NCBI RefSeq assembly: GCF_014237835.1
Contig: NZ_JACJVI010000001.1
Location: 1 to 64,000 of the forward strand
DNA from: Rhizobium sp. AQ_MP
GTDB lineage: Bacteria > Pseudomonadota > Alphaproteobacteria > Rhizobiales > Rhizobiaceae
Reading direction: 5' to 3'
Length of the DNA: 64,000 bases
A program made the position numbers and the translations under genes. Each line of letters begins with the position of its first letter. The stretch's first letter is position 1. Of the stretch, positions 1 through 8,069 are shown one piece after another. The notes under the pieces were generated by a model. It saw only the letters and a list, made by a program, of their open reading frames with translations. It did not search any database and was not told the DNA's origin.

Positions 1-34
1 GCTTATACTCGCGGCTGAATATTCGTCTTTGCAT
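1..34 (-). CDS. IS3-family transposase OrfA, N-terminal 11 residues only
   Basis: The start is ATG at 34-32 on the minus strand, with a GGAG ribosome-binding site 7 bases upstream. The frame reads MQRRIFSREYK and leaves the window. Helix-turn-helix OrfA proteins of the IS3/IS911 group (Tnp_1 type) commonly begin with a KRRxFSxExK-like string, so the call rests on a short but characteristic match. An alternative ATG four bases upstream gives a frame that stops after 11 codons and is not favoured. Whether the transposase is intact cannot be seen. Confidence 0.5.
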   Translation of the reverse strand, partial: MQRRIFSREYK

Positions 35-43
35 TCATGCTCT

Positions 44-87
44 CCGGTTTCAGGAGGAACACCTTAACTCGGTGTCCATGAAACCGG
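44..87. repeat. Hairpin in the IS end region
   Basis: CCGGTTTCA (44-52) pairs with TGAAACCGG (79-87). Inside it, ACACC (59-63) pairs with GGTGT (71-75) around the loop TTAACTC. The hairpin lies between the IS end and the transposase start codon. Its place could suit control of transposase translation, but that is inference. Confidence 0.5.
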
Positions 88-99
88 CAGCAGGCCATT

Positions 100-282
100 G
101 AGATCCATTTTCCCCCATATCAAGTTGCGCCGTATGCAGCTGGTCCGCAAAATGCGCTAGTCGAGTACGAAAAGATTGCGACTTTCGTCTCCCCGATATT
201 CAAATCGGCGCTGGACATTGAATATGTTGCGACGATGGGCACCTTCTCGACACCCTTAGAACTTGGGGAAACTCGAGCCTAA
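100..282 (+). pseudogene. C-terminal fragment of a DUF3298/RsiV-like protein
   Basis: An open frame of 60 codons ends at TAA 280-282 and begins at the IS junction; upstream in the same frame are stop codons that belong to the IS. The encoded text includes FPPYQVAPYAAGPQ, close to the Y-x-V-x-PYAAGP signature I associate with the C-terminal DUF3298 domain, which RsiV-type anti-sigma factors and other exported proteins carry. There is no start codon or ribosome-binding site, so this is probably the 3' remnant of a gene split by the IS. The rest of the gene would lie beyond the IS, outside the window. Confidence 0.55.
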
Positions 283-356
283 TTTATGCCTGAGCGGCGT
301 AGAATTTCGTGGGGCACAATAGCTGTTGCCGCGTCCGGCTGGCTCGCCTCTGTGTC

Positions 357-372
357 TTTTTTTGGGGGGGGG
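357..372. other. T7-G9 homopolymer tract in a gene-free stretch (283-395)
   Basis: Seven T residues are followed directly by nine G residues. The surrounding 283-395 region has no credible gene. Downstream, towards 396, an inverted repeat (TTTCAGA ... TCTGAAA with GAGGGT/ACCCTC inside) could act as a terminator for the small minus-strand gene that ends at 396. Long G runs are rare in this genome and prone to slippage or sequencing error. Confidence 0.6.
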
Positions 373-395
373 CTTTCAGACGAGGGTGCAAACCC

Positions 396-593
396 TCACC
401 TCTGAAAAAGCTCCACCCGCTCGCCGTTTTCCGACAGGTCGATCTGGAACCAGTCGATGATCTTGCGAATGTCGAGCTTCACCTCGCCGTCGCGCAGCTT
501 CAGATGCAGCTTGTCGTCGCTGACATGCACGGGCGTGCCGATATAGAGGCGGTCATTGCCGGAATCATCCACGGTGTCGATGGCAAATCGCAT
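396..593 (-). CDS. Small conserved-looking hypothetical protein (65 aa)
   Basis: The product runs from MRFAIDTVDDSG to ENGERVELFQR. I chose the ATG at 593 because GGGAGGAAG lies immediately upstream at good spacing; the longer frame that extends to 884 would overlap the start of the plus-strand ydcF-like gene and its N-terminus looks like random basic sequence. The protein is acidic (about twelve D/E against nine K/R), has no signal peptide and no membrane segment, and has alternating hydrophobic residues typical of a small beta-rich fold. I do not recognise the family. It is divergent from the YdcF-family gene. Confidence 0.65.
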   Translation of the reverse strand: MRFAIDTVDDSGNDRLYIGTPVHVSDDKLHLKLRDGEVKLDIRKIIDWFQIDLSENGERVELFQR

Positions 594-732
594 GGGCTTC
601 CTCCCGGAAAATTCACAACAGCAGTGATGACAGTGGTTCGACGGTTTAGTAACGCGTCCTTGAGCGAGGCTTTCTTCCCTTAAGGACAGGAAACTTGCAT
701 GACGACGTGGATGCAGGCGAGGAGAGTGCTTG

Positions 733-1524
733 GTGTTTGTTGTTTCCAAACTGTTCTGGAATACCGTCCAGCCGCTCTCGCTTGTCTTCCTCCTGGGGCT
801 TTTCGCACTGCTTTTGATCGGCTTTCGCCGGCTGCGGCTTGCGGCGGCATCGCTGGGCTTTGCACTCCTGATCCTCTTTCTCACGCTCTACACGACCTTA
901 GGCTCGCTGCTGCTGCAGACGCTCGAGGCGCGTTTTCCGCGAGCGGAAAACGATCCTTTCGAAGTGTCCTGCATGATCGTGCTCGGCGGTGCCTTTGAGA
1001 CGGAAGTGACCACCACCCGCGGCGGCATCGACCTCAATCAGGCCGCCGATCGCTTCGTGGAAGCCCTGCGGCTCGCCATGCGCCATCCGCAGGCGAAGAT
1101 CCTGGTTTCCGGCGGAGATGGCTCGCTGAGTGGTGTGCTGGAAGGCGACGCGGCCGCATCCATCCGCTTCTTCGAAGCCTTCGACATTCCGCGTGATCGC
1201 CTAATTGCCGAGATCGCCTCGAGGAACACCGACGAAAATGCCCGCAACAGCCGTGACCTCCTCGCGTCGAACGGCTTGGGCCGGTGCCTTCTGCTCACAT
1301 CGGCCTTCCACATGCCGCGCTCCGTCGGCCTATTCCGCAAGGCGGGCGTCGAGGTGACGCCCTGGCCGGTCGACTACCGGACAGCCGGCAACATGTCATT
1401 CGCGCTCGACTTCACCCAGCCGACGCTGAACTCCCAGCAAATGTCGACAGCGCTTCGGGAATGGGTGGGATTGCTGGCCTACAGGCTGCTGGGTCGAATC
1501 GACGAGGTCTTCCCCGCGCCCTGA
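733..1524 (+). CDS. YdcF/SanA/ElyC-family membrane protein (DUF218)
   Basis: The 263-residue protein has two hydrophobic N-terminal segments (roughly residues 13-33 and 38-60), followed by a soluble DUF218 domain. Visible family features are MIVLGGAFE, KILVSGGDGS, the region around RNTDENARNS, and LLTSAFHMPRSVGLFRKAG. Members of this family act at the cell envelope; ElyC of E. coli supports peptidoglycan precursor metabolism, but the exact reaction is not established. The start is GTG 733, with AGGAG (720-724) eight bases upstream; TTG at 730 is an alternative. It ends 4 bases before the convergent gene at 1529. Confidence 0.85.
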   Translation: MFVVSKLFWNTVQPLSLVFLLGLFALLLIGFRRLRLAAASLGFALLILFLTLYTTLGSLLLQTLEARFPRAENDPFEVSCMIVLGGAFETEVTTTRGGIDLNQAADRFVEALRLAMRHPQAKILVSGGDGSLSGVLEGDAAASIRFFEAFDIPRDRLIAEIASRNTDENARNSRDLLASNGLGRCLLLTSAFHMPRSVGLFRKAGVEVTPWPVDYRTAGNMSFALDFTQPTLNSQQMSTALREWVGLLAYRLLGRIDEVFPAP

Positions 1525-1528
1525 GCCG

Positions 1529-2002
1529 TCACTTTTTCGAGATCGTCAAAAATTTCGTGCCGCGCACGCGAACCGTCATCGCGCAGGGTTCCTGGCCCTC
1601 TTCCCGCTCGCAGTAGCGGGGGTGCATCTTGAGCACGAAGACCATGTTGCCGAAGCGCTTGATGAAATCGTAGGAATACATCTGCGCCGTGGCGATCATG
1701 AAGTAGCCGCCTTCCTTGACCTGCAGATAGAAGTTGAACGGGCAGCCTTCTGCCGTGCAGTCGGGGCCGCGCACGCCGTCGCAGACGATCTCGCTGCTAT
1801 TGGTCACCGCATCCGTGATGCCGTCATTATTGATGTCGATCCGGTCGATGAACCCGCTGCCATACTGCACCTCGTCGCAACGCTTGCCGTAGTGGTCCTT
1901 CTCGTAAAACTCCGGATCCTTGAGCAATTCCTGCTGGGCGACGGCAGGCAGGGCGAAAAGGCCGGCTGCGACGACGAGAAGGATTCGGGCGAGGAAATTC
2001 AC
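1529..2002 (-). CDS. Exported hypothetical protein with an EF-hand-like loop
   Basis: This 157-residue protein has an N-terminal signal sequence (NFLARILLVVAAGLFALPAVAQQ, predicted cleavage after AVA). The mature part contains DINNDGITD, which fits the calcium-binding D-x-N-x-D-G loop, and about six cysteines that could form disulfides in the periplasm. GTG at 2002 was chosen because CGGAG sits eight bases upstream; a TTG at 2044 gives a longer frame with a poor leader. I do not recognise the family. It is convergent with the YdcF gene and divergent from the channel gene at 2128. Confidence 0.7.
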   Translation of the reverse strand: MNFLARILLVVAAGLFALPAVAQQELLKDPEFYEKDHYGKRCDEVQYGSGFIDRIDINNDGITDAVTNSSEIVCDGVRGPDCTAEGCPFNFYLQVKEGGYFMIATAQMYSYDFIKRFGNMVFVLKMHPRYCEREEGQEPCAMTVRVRGTKFLTISKK

Positions 2003-2127
2003 GGTCTGGACTCCGGATCGCAATCTGTGCTGAACGATAAGCAAGTCTAGCGCCAGCGTCTTGCCTCACCCTTAACGACGTGCTGCAAATCTGGCCGGGC
2101 TTTAGAGCCCCAGCAAGGAAAGAAGCC

Positions 2128-2763
2128 ATGTCGCTTTTGTCTTACCTCGACTATGCGGGCATTGCCCTGTTTGCCGCGACCGGCGCCCTGGCCGCCTCGC
2201 GCAAGCAGCTCGACATGATCGGCTTTCTCTTCTTTGCCGTGGTCACGGGGTTGGGCGGCGGTACGGTCCGCGACATCGTTCTCGGCCGCGTGCCGGTCTT
2301 CTGGGTTCTGAACCCGGATTACATCCTGATCTGCTGCGCGATCGGTGTCGTGGTCTTCTTCACGGCCCATCTCGTCGAGTCGCGCTATCGCCTGCTGATC
2401 TGGCTCGATGCCATCGGTCTCTCCGCCTATTGCGTCATGGGAGCGGCCAAGGGCCTCGCGGCCACGGGCTCGCCGACGATCGCGATCGTCACGGGAACAC
2501 TCACCGCCAGTCTGGGCGGCGTATTGCGGGATCTGCTCGCCAATGAGCCCTCGGTCCTCCTGCGACCGGAGATCTACATCACCGCAGCCCTCGCAGGCGC
2601 TGCGGTATTCACGGCGGCAAATGAGTTTGGCGCGCCGCTTTACGCGGCTTCGGCGATCGGCGCAATCGCAGCCTTCCTGATCCGTGGCGGTGCGTTGTAT
2701 TTCGGCTGGACCTTCCCGACCTACAAACACAAGCCTGGCCGGCATCCGGACGAAGTCATGTGA
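2128..2763 (+). CDS. TRIC-type (YicG/UPF0126) inner-membrane channel protein
   Basis: The 211-residue protein is almost wholly hydrophobic, with about seven membrane segments. It has the internal duplication typical of the UPF0126/TRIC family: GLGGGTVRDIVLGRVP in the first half and SLGGVLRDLLANEPS in the second. Bacterial relatives of trimeric intracellular cation channels conduct monovalent cations; some are also annotated as glycine transporters. ATG at 2128 follows AAGGAAAGAAG at good spacing; a GTG at 2080 is less likely. It ends 15 bases before the convergent irr gene. Confidence 0.88.
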   Translation: MSLLSYLDYAGIALFAATGALAASRKQLDMIGFLFFAVVTGLGGGTVRDIVLGRVPVFWVLNPDYILICCAIGVVVFFTAHLVESRYRLLIWLDAIGLSAYCVMGAAKGLAATGSPTIAIVTGTLTASLGGVLRDLLANEPSVLLRPEIYITAALAGAAVFTAANEFGAPLYAASAIGAIAAFLIRGGALYFGWTFPTYKHKPGRHPDEVM

Positions 2764-2778
2764 CGGAAGACTAAGACG

Positions 2779-3195
2779 TCAGGCCTGCTTGGGGCGAAGA
2801 CGGATCACGACATCGACATGTGCGATTTCCATGCCTTCCGGCGGCGGTGGCAGGTTGTCGATGCTGATATTGTTGACCGGAATGTCGAGGACCTTGTTCT
2901 CACCTTCCACGAAGAAGTGATGATGGTCCGAGACATTGGTGTCGAAGTAGGTCTTCGAACTCTCCACCGCGAGAACGCGGATCAGGCCTGCTTCGGTGAA
3001 CTGGTGAAGTGTGTTGTAGACGGTCGCAAGCGACACCGGAAAATCCGCGGCTGTCGCTTCCTCGTGCAGCTCTTCCACGGTCAGGTGGCGATCACCTTTG
3101 GCGAACAACAGGCCGGCCAGCGCAATACGCTGTTTCGTCGGACGCAGGCCCGAGCGGCGCAGTTTCAGTTCAATACCCGTTTGGCAGGTTGCCAT
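2779..3195 (-). CDS. irr: Iron response regulator Irr (Fur superfamily)
   Basis: The 138-residue protein has a winged-helix Fur domain (LRPTKQRIALAGLLF, VSLATVYNTLHQFTEAGLI) and the dimer-domain motif SDHHHFFVEGENKVLDI. The triple histidine is the characteristic metal/heme-responsive segment of rhizobial Irr. Irr represses or activates iron-related genes at iron-control elements and in Bradyrhizobium is degraded on heme binding. The start chosen is ATG 3195; GTG 3228 adds 11 residues and cannot be excluded, since a good promoter lies just upstream of both. Transcribed divergently from fabA, an arrangement I recall from rhizobial chromosomes. Confidence 0.9.
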   Translation of the reverse strand: MATCQTGIELKLRRSGLRPTKQRIALAGLLFAKGDRHLTVEELHEEATAADFPVSLATVYNTLHQFTEAGLIRVLAVESSKTYFDTNVSDHHHFFVEGENKVLDIPVNNISIDNLPPPPEGMEIAHVDVVIRLRPKQA

Positions 3196-3249
3196 CGTCA
3201 AAAACGCACTCCAGTCGTTGTGTGCCACGGCTTGCCATGCACGACTGTC

Positions 3250-3278
3250 GATATAACTGCAAAATCAGGCTGTTTCAA
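3250..3278 (-). promoter_or_regulatory. Sigma70-type promoter of irr
   Basis: On the minus strand TTGAAA (3278-3273) is separated by exactly 17 bases from TATATC (3255-3250). The predicted transcript starts near 3243, about 48 bases before the chosen ATG of irr. In the rest of the irr-fabA gap (3196-3498) I see only a weak candidate for fabA, CTTCAA-N16-TCTAAT at 3429-3456. Confidence 0.6.
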
Positions 3279-3498
3279 TAGTTGCGGTGGAGGACAGCCA
3301 CTCGGAAGCCTGCAGTCGCGGGGTTTTTTGCTATGCCGGGTCTGGCGATGGCCTTTTCCTTCCTGTATGCGACGATGAGGCGAGGACGAGGCAGCGAAGG
3401 CCTCGAGGAAGCGGGATTGGCTGCGGGGCTTCAATTTGCCACCGTCTTGCTCTAATGGGTCCCGGACATGTGAAGCAGAGGGGGGAAGAAGAAGAACA

Positions 3499-4014
3499 AT
3501 GGTTACGAGACAATCCAGTTACAACTACGATGAAATCCTCGCCTGCGGCCGCGGTGAACTCTTCGGCGAGGGCAACGCACAGCTTCCCCTGCCGCCGATG
3601 CTGATGGTGCATCGCATCACCGAGATCTCTGAAACAGGTGGTGCTTTCGACAAGGGTTACATCCGCGCCGAATACGATGTGCGCCCCGATGACTGGTATT
3701 TCCCGTGCCACTTCCAGGGCAATCCGATCATGCCAGGCTGCCTCGGGCTCGACGGCATGTGGCAGCTGACGGGCTTCTTCCTCGGCTGGCTCGGCGAACC
3801 GGGTCGTGGCATGGCGCTGTCGACCGGCGAAGTGAAGTTCAAGGGTATGGTGCGCCCCGAGACCAAGCTGCTCGAATATGGCATCGACTTCAAGCGCGTC
3901 ATGCGCGGTCGCCTCGTGCTCGGCACGGCTGACGGCTGGTTAAAGGCCGATGGCGAAACTATCTATCAGGCAACCGACCTGCGTGTCGGTCTGTCGAAGG
4001 ACAAGACGGCCTGA
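3499..4014 (+). CDS. fabA: 3-hydroxydecanoyl-ACP dehydratase/isomerase FabA
   Basis: This cytoplasmic enzyme dehydrates 3-hydroxyacyl-ACP and isomerises trans-2-decenoyl-ACP to cis-3, the entry to unsaturated fatty acids. The 171 residues match the E. coli length (172). His71 in [15 protein letters not shown] and Asp85 in [10 protein letters not shown] fall at the places of the catalytic His70/Asp84 pair. ATG 3499 gives the correct family N-terminus. fabB follows 44 bases later in the same direction, so the two steps that divert acyl chains to the unsaturated branch are probably cotranscribed. Confidence 0.97.
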   Translation: MVTRQSSYNYDEILACGRGELFGEGNAQLPLPPMLMVHRITEISETGGAFDKGYIRAEYDVRPDDWYFPCHFQGNPIMPGCLGLDGMWQLTGFFLGWLGEPGRGMALSTGEVKFKGMVRPETKLLEYGIDFKRVMRGRLVLGTADGWLKADGETIYQATDLRVGLSKDKTA

Positions 4015-4058
4015 TCCGGCCCGGTCCGCACCTGAAATTCCTATAGAAGGTCTGAGAG

Positions 4059-5282
4059 ATGAGACGGGTTGTAGTAACAGGTCTTGGCATCGTGTCTTCC
4101 ATCGGTGCTGATGCCGCCGAAGTCACGGCGTCGCTGCGCGATGCCAAGTCGGGCATCACCTTTTCTCCCGATTTCGCCGAGCACGGCTTCAAGTGCCAGG
4201 TCTGGGGCAAACCCGCCCTGGATCCGACCGATCTCGTCGACCGTCGCGCCATGCGCTTCCTGTCCCAGGGCGGCGCCTGGAACCATGTGGCCATGAAGCA
4301 GGCAATTGCCGATGCCGGCCTCGAAGAGGCGGACTATCAGCAGAACGAGCGCGTCGGCATCATCATGGGCTCCGGTGGCCCGTCCACCAAGCAGATTGTC
4401 GAAGCCGCCGATATCGTTCGACAGAACAACAGCCCGAAGCGCATCGGTCCGTTCGCGGTTCCCAAGGCGATGTCGTCGACGGCATCTGCCACGCTTGCCA
4501 CCTGGTTCAAGCTGCACGGCGTCAACTACTCGATCTCGTCGGCCTGCTCCACCTCGGCGCACTGCATCGGCAATGCCTATGAGATGATCCAGTGGGGCAA
4601 GCAGGACATGGTCTTTGCTGGCGGCCACGAAGATCTGGACTGGTCGATGTCGAGCCTGTTCGATGCCATGGGCGCCATGTCTTCGAAGTACAATGACACG
4701 CCATCCACCGCATCGCGCGCCTATGACGTCTCGCGTGACGGCTTCGTCATTGCCGGTGGCGCTGGTGTCCTGGTTCTCGAGGAACTCGAGCACGCCAAGG
4801 CGCGTGGCGCCAAGATCTATGCCGAGGTCGTCGGTTACGGTGCAACCTCCGACGGCTACGACATGGTCGCTCCGTCGGGCGAAGGCGCCGTCCGCTGCAT
4901 GCGCCAGGCCCTGTCGACCGTGAAGGGTGACGTCGATTACATCAACACACACGGCACTTCGACGCCGGTCGGTGATTCGAAGGAAATCGGCGCCATCCGC
5001 GAAGTCTTCGGCGCCAGGATCCCGCACATCCAGTCGACCAAATCGCTGACCGGTCACTCGCTGGGCGCCGCGGGCGTTCAGGAATCGATCTACGGTCTGC
5101 TGATGATGCAGGCCGGCTTCATCGGCGAAAGCGCTCACATCACCGAACTCGATCCGGAATTCGAAGGCGTGCCGGTCGTGCGCAAGCGTATCGACAACGC
5201 CAAGATCGATACCGTGCTGTCCAATTCCTTCGGCTTTGGCGGTACCAACGCCACGCTCGTCTTCCAGCGTCACAGCGGCTGA
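4059..5282 (+). CDS. fabB: 3-oxoacyl-ACP synthase I FabB
   Basis: This condensing enzyme elongates the cis-3-decenoyl-ACP made by FabA. The 407 residues carry the full catalytic triad at E. coli numbering: Cys163 in [10 protein letters not shown], His298 in [11 protein letters not shown] and His333 in [10 protein letters not shown]. The C-terminal glycine-rich [12 protein letters not shown] motif is present. It starts ATG 4059 behind an AAGGTCTGAGAG stretch. In related rhizobia, as I recall, fabI follows directly; here the next gene is a small regulator on the other strand. Confidence 0.97.
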   Translation: MRRVVVTGLGIVSSIGADAAEVTASLRDAKSGITFSPDFAEHGFKCQVWGKPALDPTDLVDRRAMRFLSQGGAWNHVAMKQAIADAGLEEADYQQNERVGIIMGSGGPSTKQIVEAADIVRQNNSPKRIGPFAVPKAMSSTASATLATWFKLHGVNYSISSACSTSAHCIGNAYEMIQWGKQDMVFAGGHEDLDWSMSSLFDAMGAMSSKYNDTPSTASRAYDVSRDGFVIAGGAGVLVLEELEHAKARGAKIYAEVVGYGATSDGYDMVAPSGEGAVRCMRQALSTVKGDVDYINTHGTSTPVGDSKEIGAIREVFGARIPHIQSTKSLTGHSLGAAGVQESIYGLLMMQAGFIGESAHITELDPEFEGVPVVRKRIDNAKIDTVLSNSFGFGGTNATLVFQRHSG

Positions 5283-5301
5283 CCGGCGGCATCAACAGTC
5301 A

Positions 5302-5331
5302 AAAAAGCCTGGCGCGTTGCCGCGCCAGGCG
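5302..5331 (-). terminator. Intrinsic terminator of the LuxR-like gene (minus strand)
   Basis: GCCTGGCGCG (5308-5317) pairs with CGCGCCAGGC (5322-5331), a perfect 10-bp stem with a 4-base loop. The T6 tract is on the minus strand (5302-5307 read as A on plus). It therefore ends the gene at 5369-5665 and may also block read-through from fabB. Confidence 0.85.
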
Positions 5332-5368
5332 TTCATCCGAAGTGGTCCGCCAGCCGTGGGAGTACGGC

Positions 5369-5665
5369 TTACTTCGGTTGATGCGGATCGCCGTGGTCGA
5401 TGACGCCAATCAGCATGGCCAGACTGACCGCATGCATCAGATTGCTCGCATCGAGCTTTTCCTGAGCGCTCACTAGGACCTCCCGCACCTCCTCACGAGT
5501 GAGCACGAGTTCGTTCGCGGCCTCGTCTAGACGCTTGCCTTCGGCAACGAACTGAAGACAACGGATCTCAGGCTCCGTCAGAATTGAAAAGGCAGGCGAT
5601 CTTCCGATCGACCTTCTGGTATCGGTTTGCATGGGAGTAATGCCGCAATGGAGATGCGACGTCAT
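5369..5665 (-). CDS. Small LuxR/GerE-like helix-turn-helix protein
   Basis: The 98-residue product has a region, LTEPEIRCLQFVAEGKRLDEAANELVLTREEVREVLVSAQEKL, that aligns with the GerE/LuxR DNA-binding domain (LTxREhExLxxhAxGxxxxEIAxxL). It has no receiver or autoinducer domain. It is followed by a short hydrophobic helix, AVSLAMLIGVI. Start is uncertain: ATG 5665 is annotated, ATG 5632 (MQTDTRRS) would remove 11 residues, and neither has a strong ribosome-binding site. It has its own intrinsic terminator and a promoter region with a spaced direct repeat. It lies where relatives carry fabI, as I recall. The regulated genes are unknown. Confidence 0.7.
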   Translation of the reverse strand: MTSHLHCGITPMQTDTRRSIGRSPAFSILTEPEIRCLQFVAEGKRLDEAANELVLTREEVREVLVSAQEKLDASNLMHAVSLAMLIGVIDHGDPHQPK

Positions 5666-5729
5666 GGTTAAACCATGTCGTCAAGCGGCGCTCGTACCAT
5701 AATGGGACAGTTCGGGTCGTTGACCCGGG

Positions 5730-5801
5730 ACGACAATATTTTATCCGCTCACGCTAAATCAGCAGTGTCGGAATTCTAGGTCGCCGGATACGACAATATT
5801 T
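5730..5801. promoter_or_regulatory. Two identical 12-mers spaced 60 bp in the luxR-like upstream region
   Basis: ACGACAATATTT occurs at 5730-5741 and again at 5790-5801, so the copies are 60 bp apart, close to six helical turns and on the same face of DNA. They lie in the 223-base gap upstream of the minus-strand HTH gene (5665) and just after the end of the AraC gene (5889). The spacing is suggestive of paired operator sites; which regulator would bind is not known. Confidence 0.5.
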
Positions 5802-5888
5802 GAGGAGAGCAGGCCCCTCTTGTCAAGCGGCTGGCGGAAGGCTGATCGGCATCCGCTTGCCGCAAGAGGCGCAACCAGCGTCTCACTC

Positions 5889-6911
5889 TCAGGCCGACTT
5901 TCGCTCCCGCACCTCCGAAGGCGTGGTCCCGAACCAGCGCGTTACCGATCGCGTGAAGGCGCTCGGGGCCGAGTAACCGAGCCTGTAGCAGATTTCGGAA
6001 ATCGGCAGCTCGCTCTCGGTCAGGAGGTTGAAGCTCACTTCCTTGCGGATCTGGTCGCGCAACTCGTTCAGGCTCGTGCCATGCGTCGCGAGCCGCCTCT
6101 GAAAGGTGCGCTCCGACAGGCCGAAATACGGCGCGATCTGCGCAAGCGGATAGTCGTCGTCGGAGACGTGCAGGAGAAGGTAGCGGCGCACCTGGTCGAT
6201 GAATTCGGCGCTCTGATCGGCGACAGGCGGCCTGAGGCTGCGACACTGCATGTCCATGAGTTCGAACAGTCGCCTGTCTCCGGTTGGGTTCTGAGCCTCC
6301 AGAAAGCTCTGCGGGAAATGCACGCAATTGACCCGTGTGCCGAAGCTGATGCGGCGCGACAGCATCTGCCGGAAAGGTTGCGGATTGCGCGGTGCCGGCC
6401 GCTCCAGCTCGATCTCGATGCTGTCGCTGTTGGCAAGCTGCCGGGCGCGCTGCATGACGAGCCCCACAGACATGTCGACATACTGGTCGCGTTTGACGAT
6501 GAGAGGCGCAAACGTCCAGGCGAGGTGGCCGCCGCGCTCGTTGAGGGTCAGCCGCGAATAGCTGGTATGGGTCACATACTGGATGTGGTCATCGAGGAAC
6601 CGAACGAAATCCAGCCCCGTGGGCGCAGCCATGAGGCCGTAACCGAATGGCCCCGTCGAACCGGCCTCGTAGCGTTTGATGCTCGACAGCCCGAAGGACT
6701 CGTCATCGGCAAGAAGCGCACATGTCTCCAGAAGCCTGCACAGGCGATCGAGACTGATGCGGGCAGTGAGGCTCTGAAAAACCTCCGGATCGATCTCCAG
6801 CGCCTTGCAAATCGGCTTTATGTCGATGCCATAGGACCGTGCATGCTCGACCACCGCAGAGGCGAGGCCGGCCACTGTGGTCAATTCGTCGGTGAGATTC
6901 CGAGGAGGCAT
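5889..6911 (-). CDS. AraC-family transcriptional regulator (OruR/ArgR-like architecture)
   Basis: The 340-residue protein has an N-terminal ligand-binding-like domain of the arabinose_bd type found in OruR, QbsK and related AraC regulators (around residues 15-200). The C-terminal double HTH has ICYRLGYSAPSAFTRSVTRWFGTTPSEVRE as its second helix-turn-helix and signature; the first is PLAQIAPYFGLSERTFQRRLATHGTSLNELRDQIR. The ligand is unknown. It reads in the same direction as the small LuxR-like gene, 224 bases ahead of it. ATG 6911 is preceded by no strong ribosome-binding site. Confidence 0.88.
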   Translation of the reverse strand: MPPRNLTDELTTVAGLASAVVEHARSYGIDIKPICKALEIDPEVFQSLTARISLDRLCRLLETCALLADDESFGLSSIKRYEAGSTGPFGYGLMAAPTGLDFVRFLDDHIQYVTHTSYSRLTLNERGGHLAWTFAPLIVKRDQYVDMSVGLVMQRARQLANSDSIEIELERPAPRNPQPFRQMLSRRISFGTRVNCVHFPQSFLEAQNPTGDRRLFELMDMQCRSLRPPVADQSAEFIDQVRRYLLLHVSDDDYPLAQIAPYFGLSERTFQRRLATHGTSLNELRDQIRKEVSFNLLTESELPISEICYRLGYSAPSAFTRSVTRWFGTTPSEVRERKSA

Positions 6912-7027
6912 GTGACCGTTGGCGCCAGAAGAGAAGCTGATGGCGTCCGATGCTAAGGCAGGCCGGTGGGGGAGTCGAGGGGCTCTTAGTCTAAGGCGCG
7001 CCCGGCAGGCCCCCGATCACGCGGATG

Positions 7028-8044
7028 TCAGCGCTTGGCCCAGAGGACCTTGAACCGGGCGTTGCGGCAGACTTCGCCATGCTGCTTGAAGTGTTGCGCC
7101 AGCACCGGCTCGTAGGGCAGGCCGCGATTGGCGACCATCAAAAGGTCGCCGCCACCCCGAAGTGCCTCTGCTGCAGCCTTGATCATCGCCGCACCGATCG
7201 AAGGCTCGGCTGCATGGCCTTCGTGGAAGGGCGGGTTCATGATGACGAGATCGTACTTTTCCTTCGGCGGCTCGTTGCCGAGATCCTGCCAGAAGAAGCG
7301 GGCGGTGAGATCGGGGCAGTTGCGGGTCAGATTGCGCTTGGCATGCTCTAGCGCCTCATGGCTAGCCTCGAACAGATCGATGCGGTTGGTGCGTGGCGAT
7401 GCCTCGGCCAGCATCACCGAAAGGTAACCCCAGCCCGCGCCGAAATCGGCGGCATTGCCGTCGAAATTTGTCGGCAGCCGGCTTGCCAGCAGTTCGGAGC
7501 CTTCGTCGGCATGGGCATGCGAGAAGAGACCCGAGCGCGTCTCGAAACGACCGTCGACCATCACCGGCTTGGCGGCGAGCGTCGACACCTGTGCCGACGT
7601 GTCGGAGGGAACGGTGAACCAGACCACCACGCCGTGATATTTGGGCATGGATTCCGGCTCAAAGCCCAATCGGTCGAGCTGTTTGCGCAGCGGCAGGATC
7701 CCGTCTTCCTTGGCGCCGGCGACCATCACCAGACCGCCAGCCTTCACCCGCTTCAGCGCCTCTGCCAGACGATCCTCGTTGACGCCCTTGTGCTTGCTGC
7801 ACAGGATGAGGGCCCCGTCATAGCCGTCGCCTTCGATGGTCGGGACGGGGTTCTGATGGCTTGCTTCCAGGCGGCGGAACTCCGGGCGGAAGTCCTGGAC
7901 CACCGTCAGCTTTGCGGCAAAACCTTGAGGCTTGGCAAACCCGGCCTCGGCCCCAAGAAACAGGTAGCGGCTCGCCGCATCCGGAAGGGCGACAGCCTCC
8001 GTCACGAAGGGGTGGAACAGGGTCTTCAGGGTCTCGCGGCTCAT
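7028..8044 (-). CDS. rsmC: Class I SAM-dependent methyltransferase, RsmC-like (16S rRNA m2G1207)
   Basis: The 338-residue protein has a degenerate N-terminal half and a C-terminal Rossmann methyltransferase domain with motif I DFGAGWGYLSVMLAE and the catalytic IMNPPFHEG (NPPF) typical of N2-guanine methylases. RsmC/RlmG enzymes methylate guanine in rRNA; RsmC acts on G1207 of 16S RNA. The start ATG 8044 lies near the pnp terminator. RsmC and RlmG are hard to tell apart from sequence alone, so the target is inferred. Confidence 0.8.
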   Translation of the reverse strand: MSRETLKTLFHPFVTEAVALPDAASRYLFLGAEAGFAKPQGFAAKLTVVQDFRPEFRRLEASHQNPVPTIEGDGYDGALILCSKHKGVNEDRLAEALKRVKAGGLVMVAGAKEDGILPLRKQLDRLGFEPESMPKYHGVVVWFTVPSDTSAQVSTLAAKPVMVDGRFETRSGLFSHAHADEGSELLASRLPTNFDGNAADFGAGWGYLSVMLAEASPRTNRIDLFEASHEALEHAKRNLTRNCPDLTARFFWQDLGNEPPKEKYDLVIMNPPFHEGHAAEPSIGAAMIKAAAEALRGGGDLLMVANRGLPYEPVLAQHFKQHGEVCRNARFKVLWAKR

Positions 8045-8069
8045 GGCTTCGTCTTCTCTCTCGGCGAAC

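Larger units (their letters stand above)
1..97 (-). mobile_element. End of an IS3-family insertion sequence (cut by window edge)
   Basis: Read on the minus strand, the segment starts TGGCCTGCTGCCGG at position 97 and contains a strong hairpin. It then opens a reading frame beginning MQRRIFSREYK, which resembles the start of IS3/IS911-type OrfA proteins. The 5'-TG end fits IS3-family termini. The junction with the neighbouring gene fragment is near 97-100. The other end of the element and any target-site duplication lie outside the window, so the exact boundary is inferred. Confidence 0.6.
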
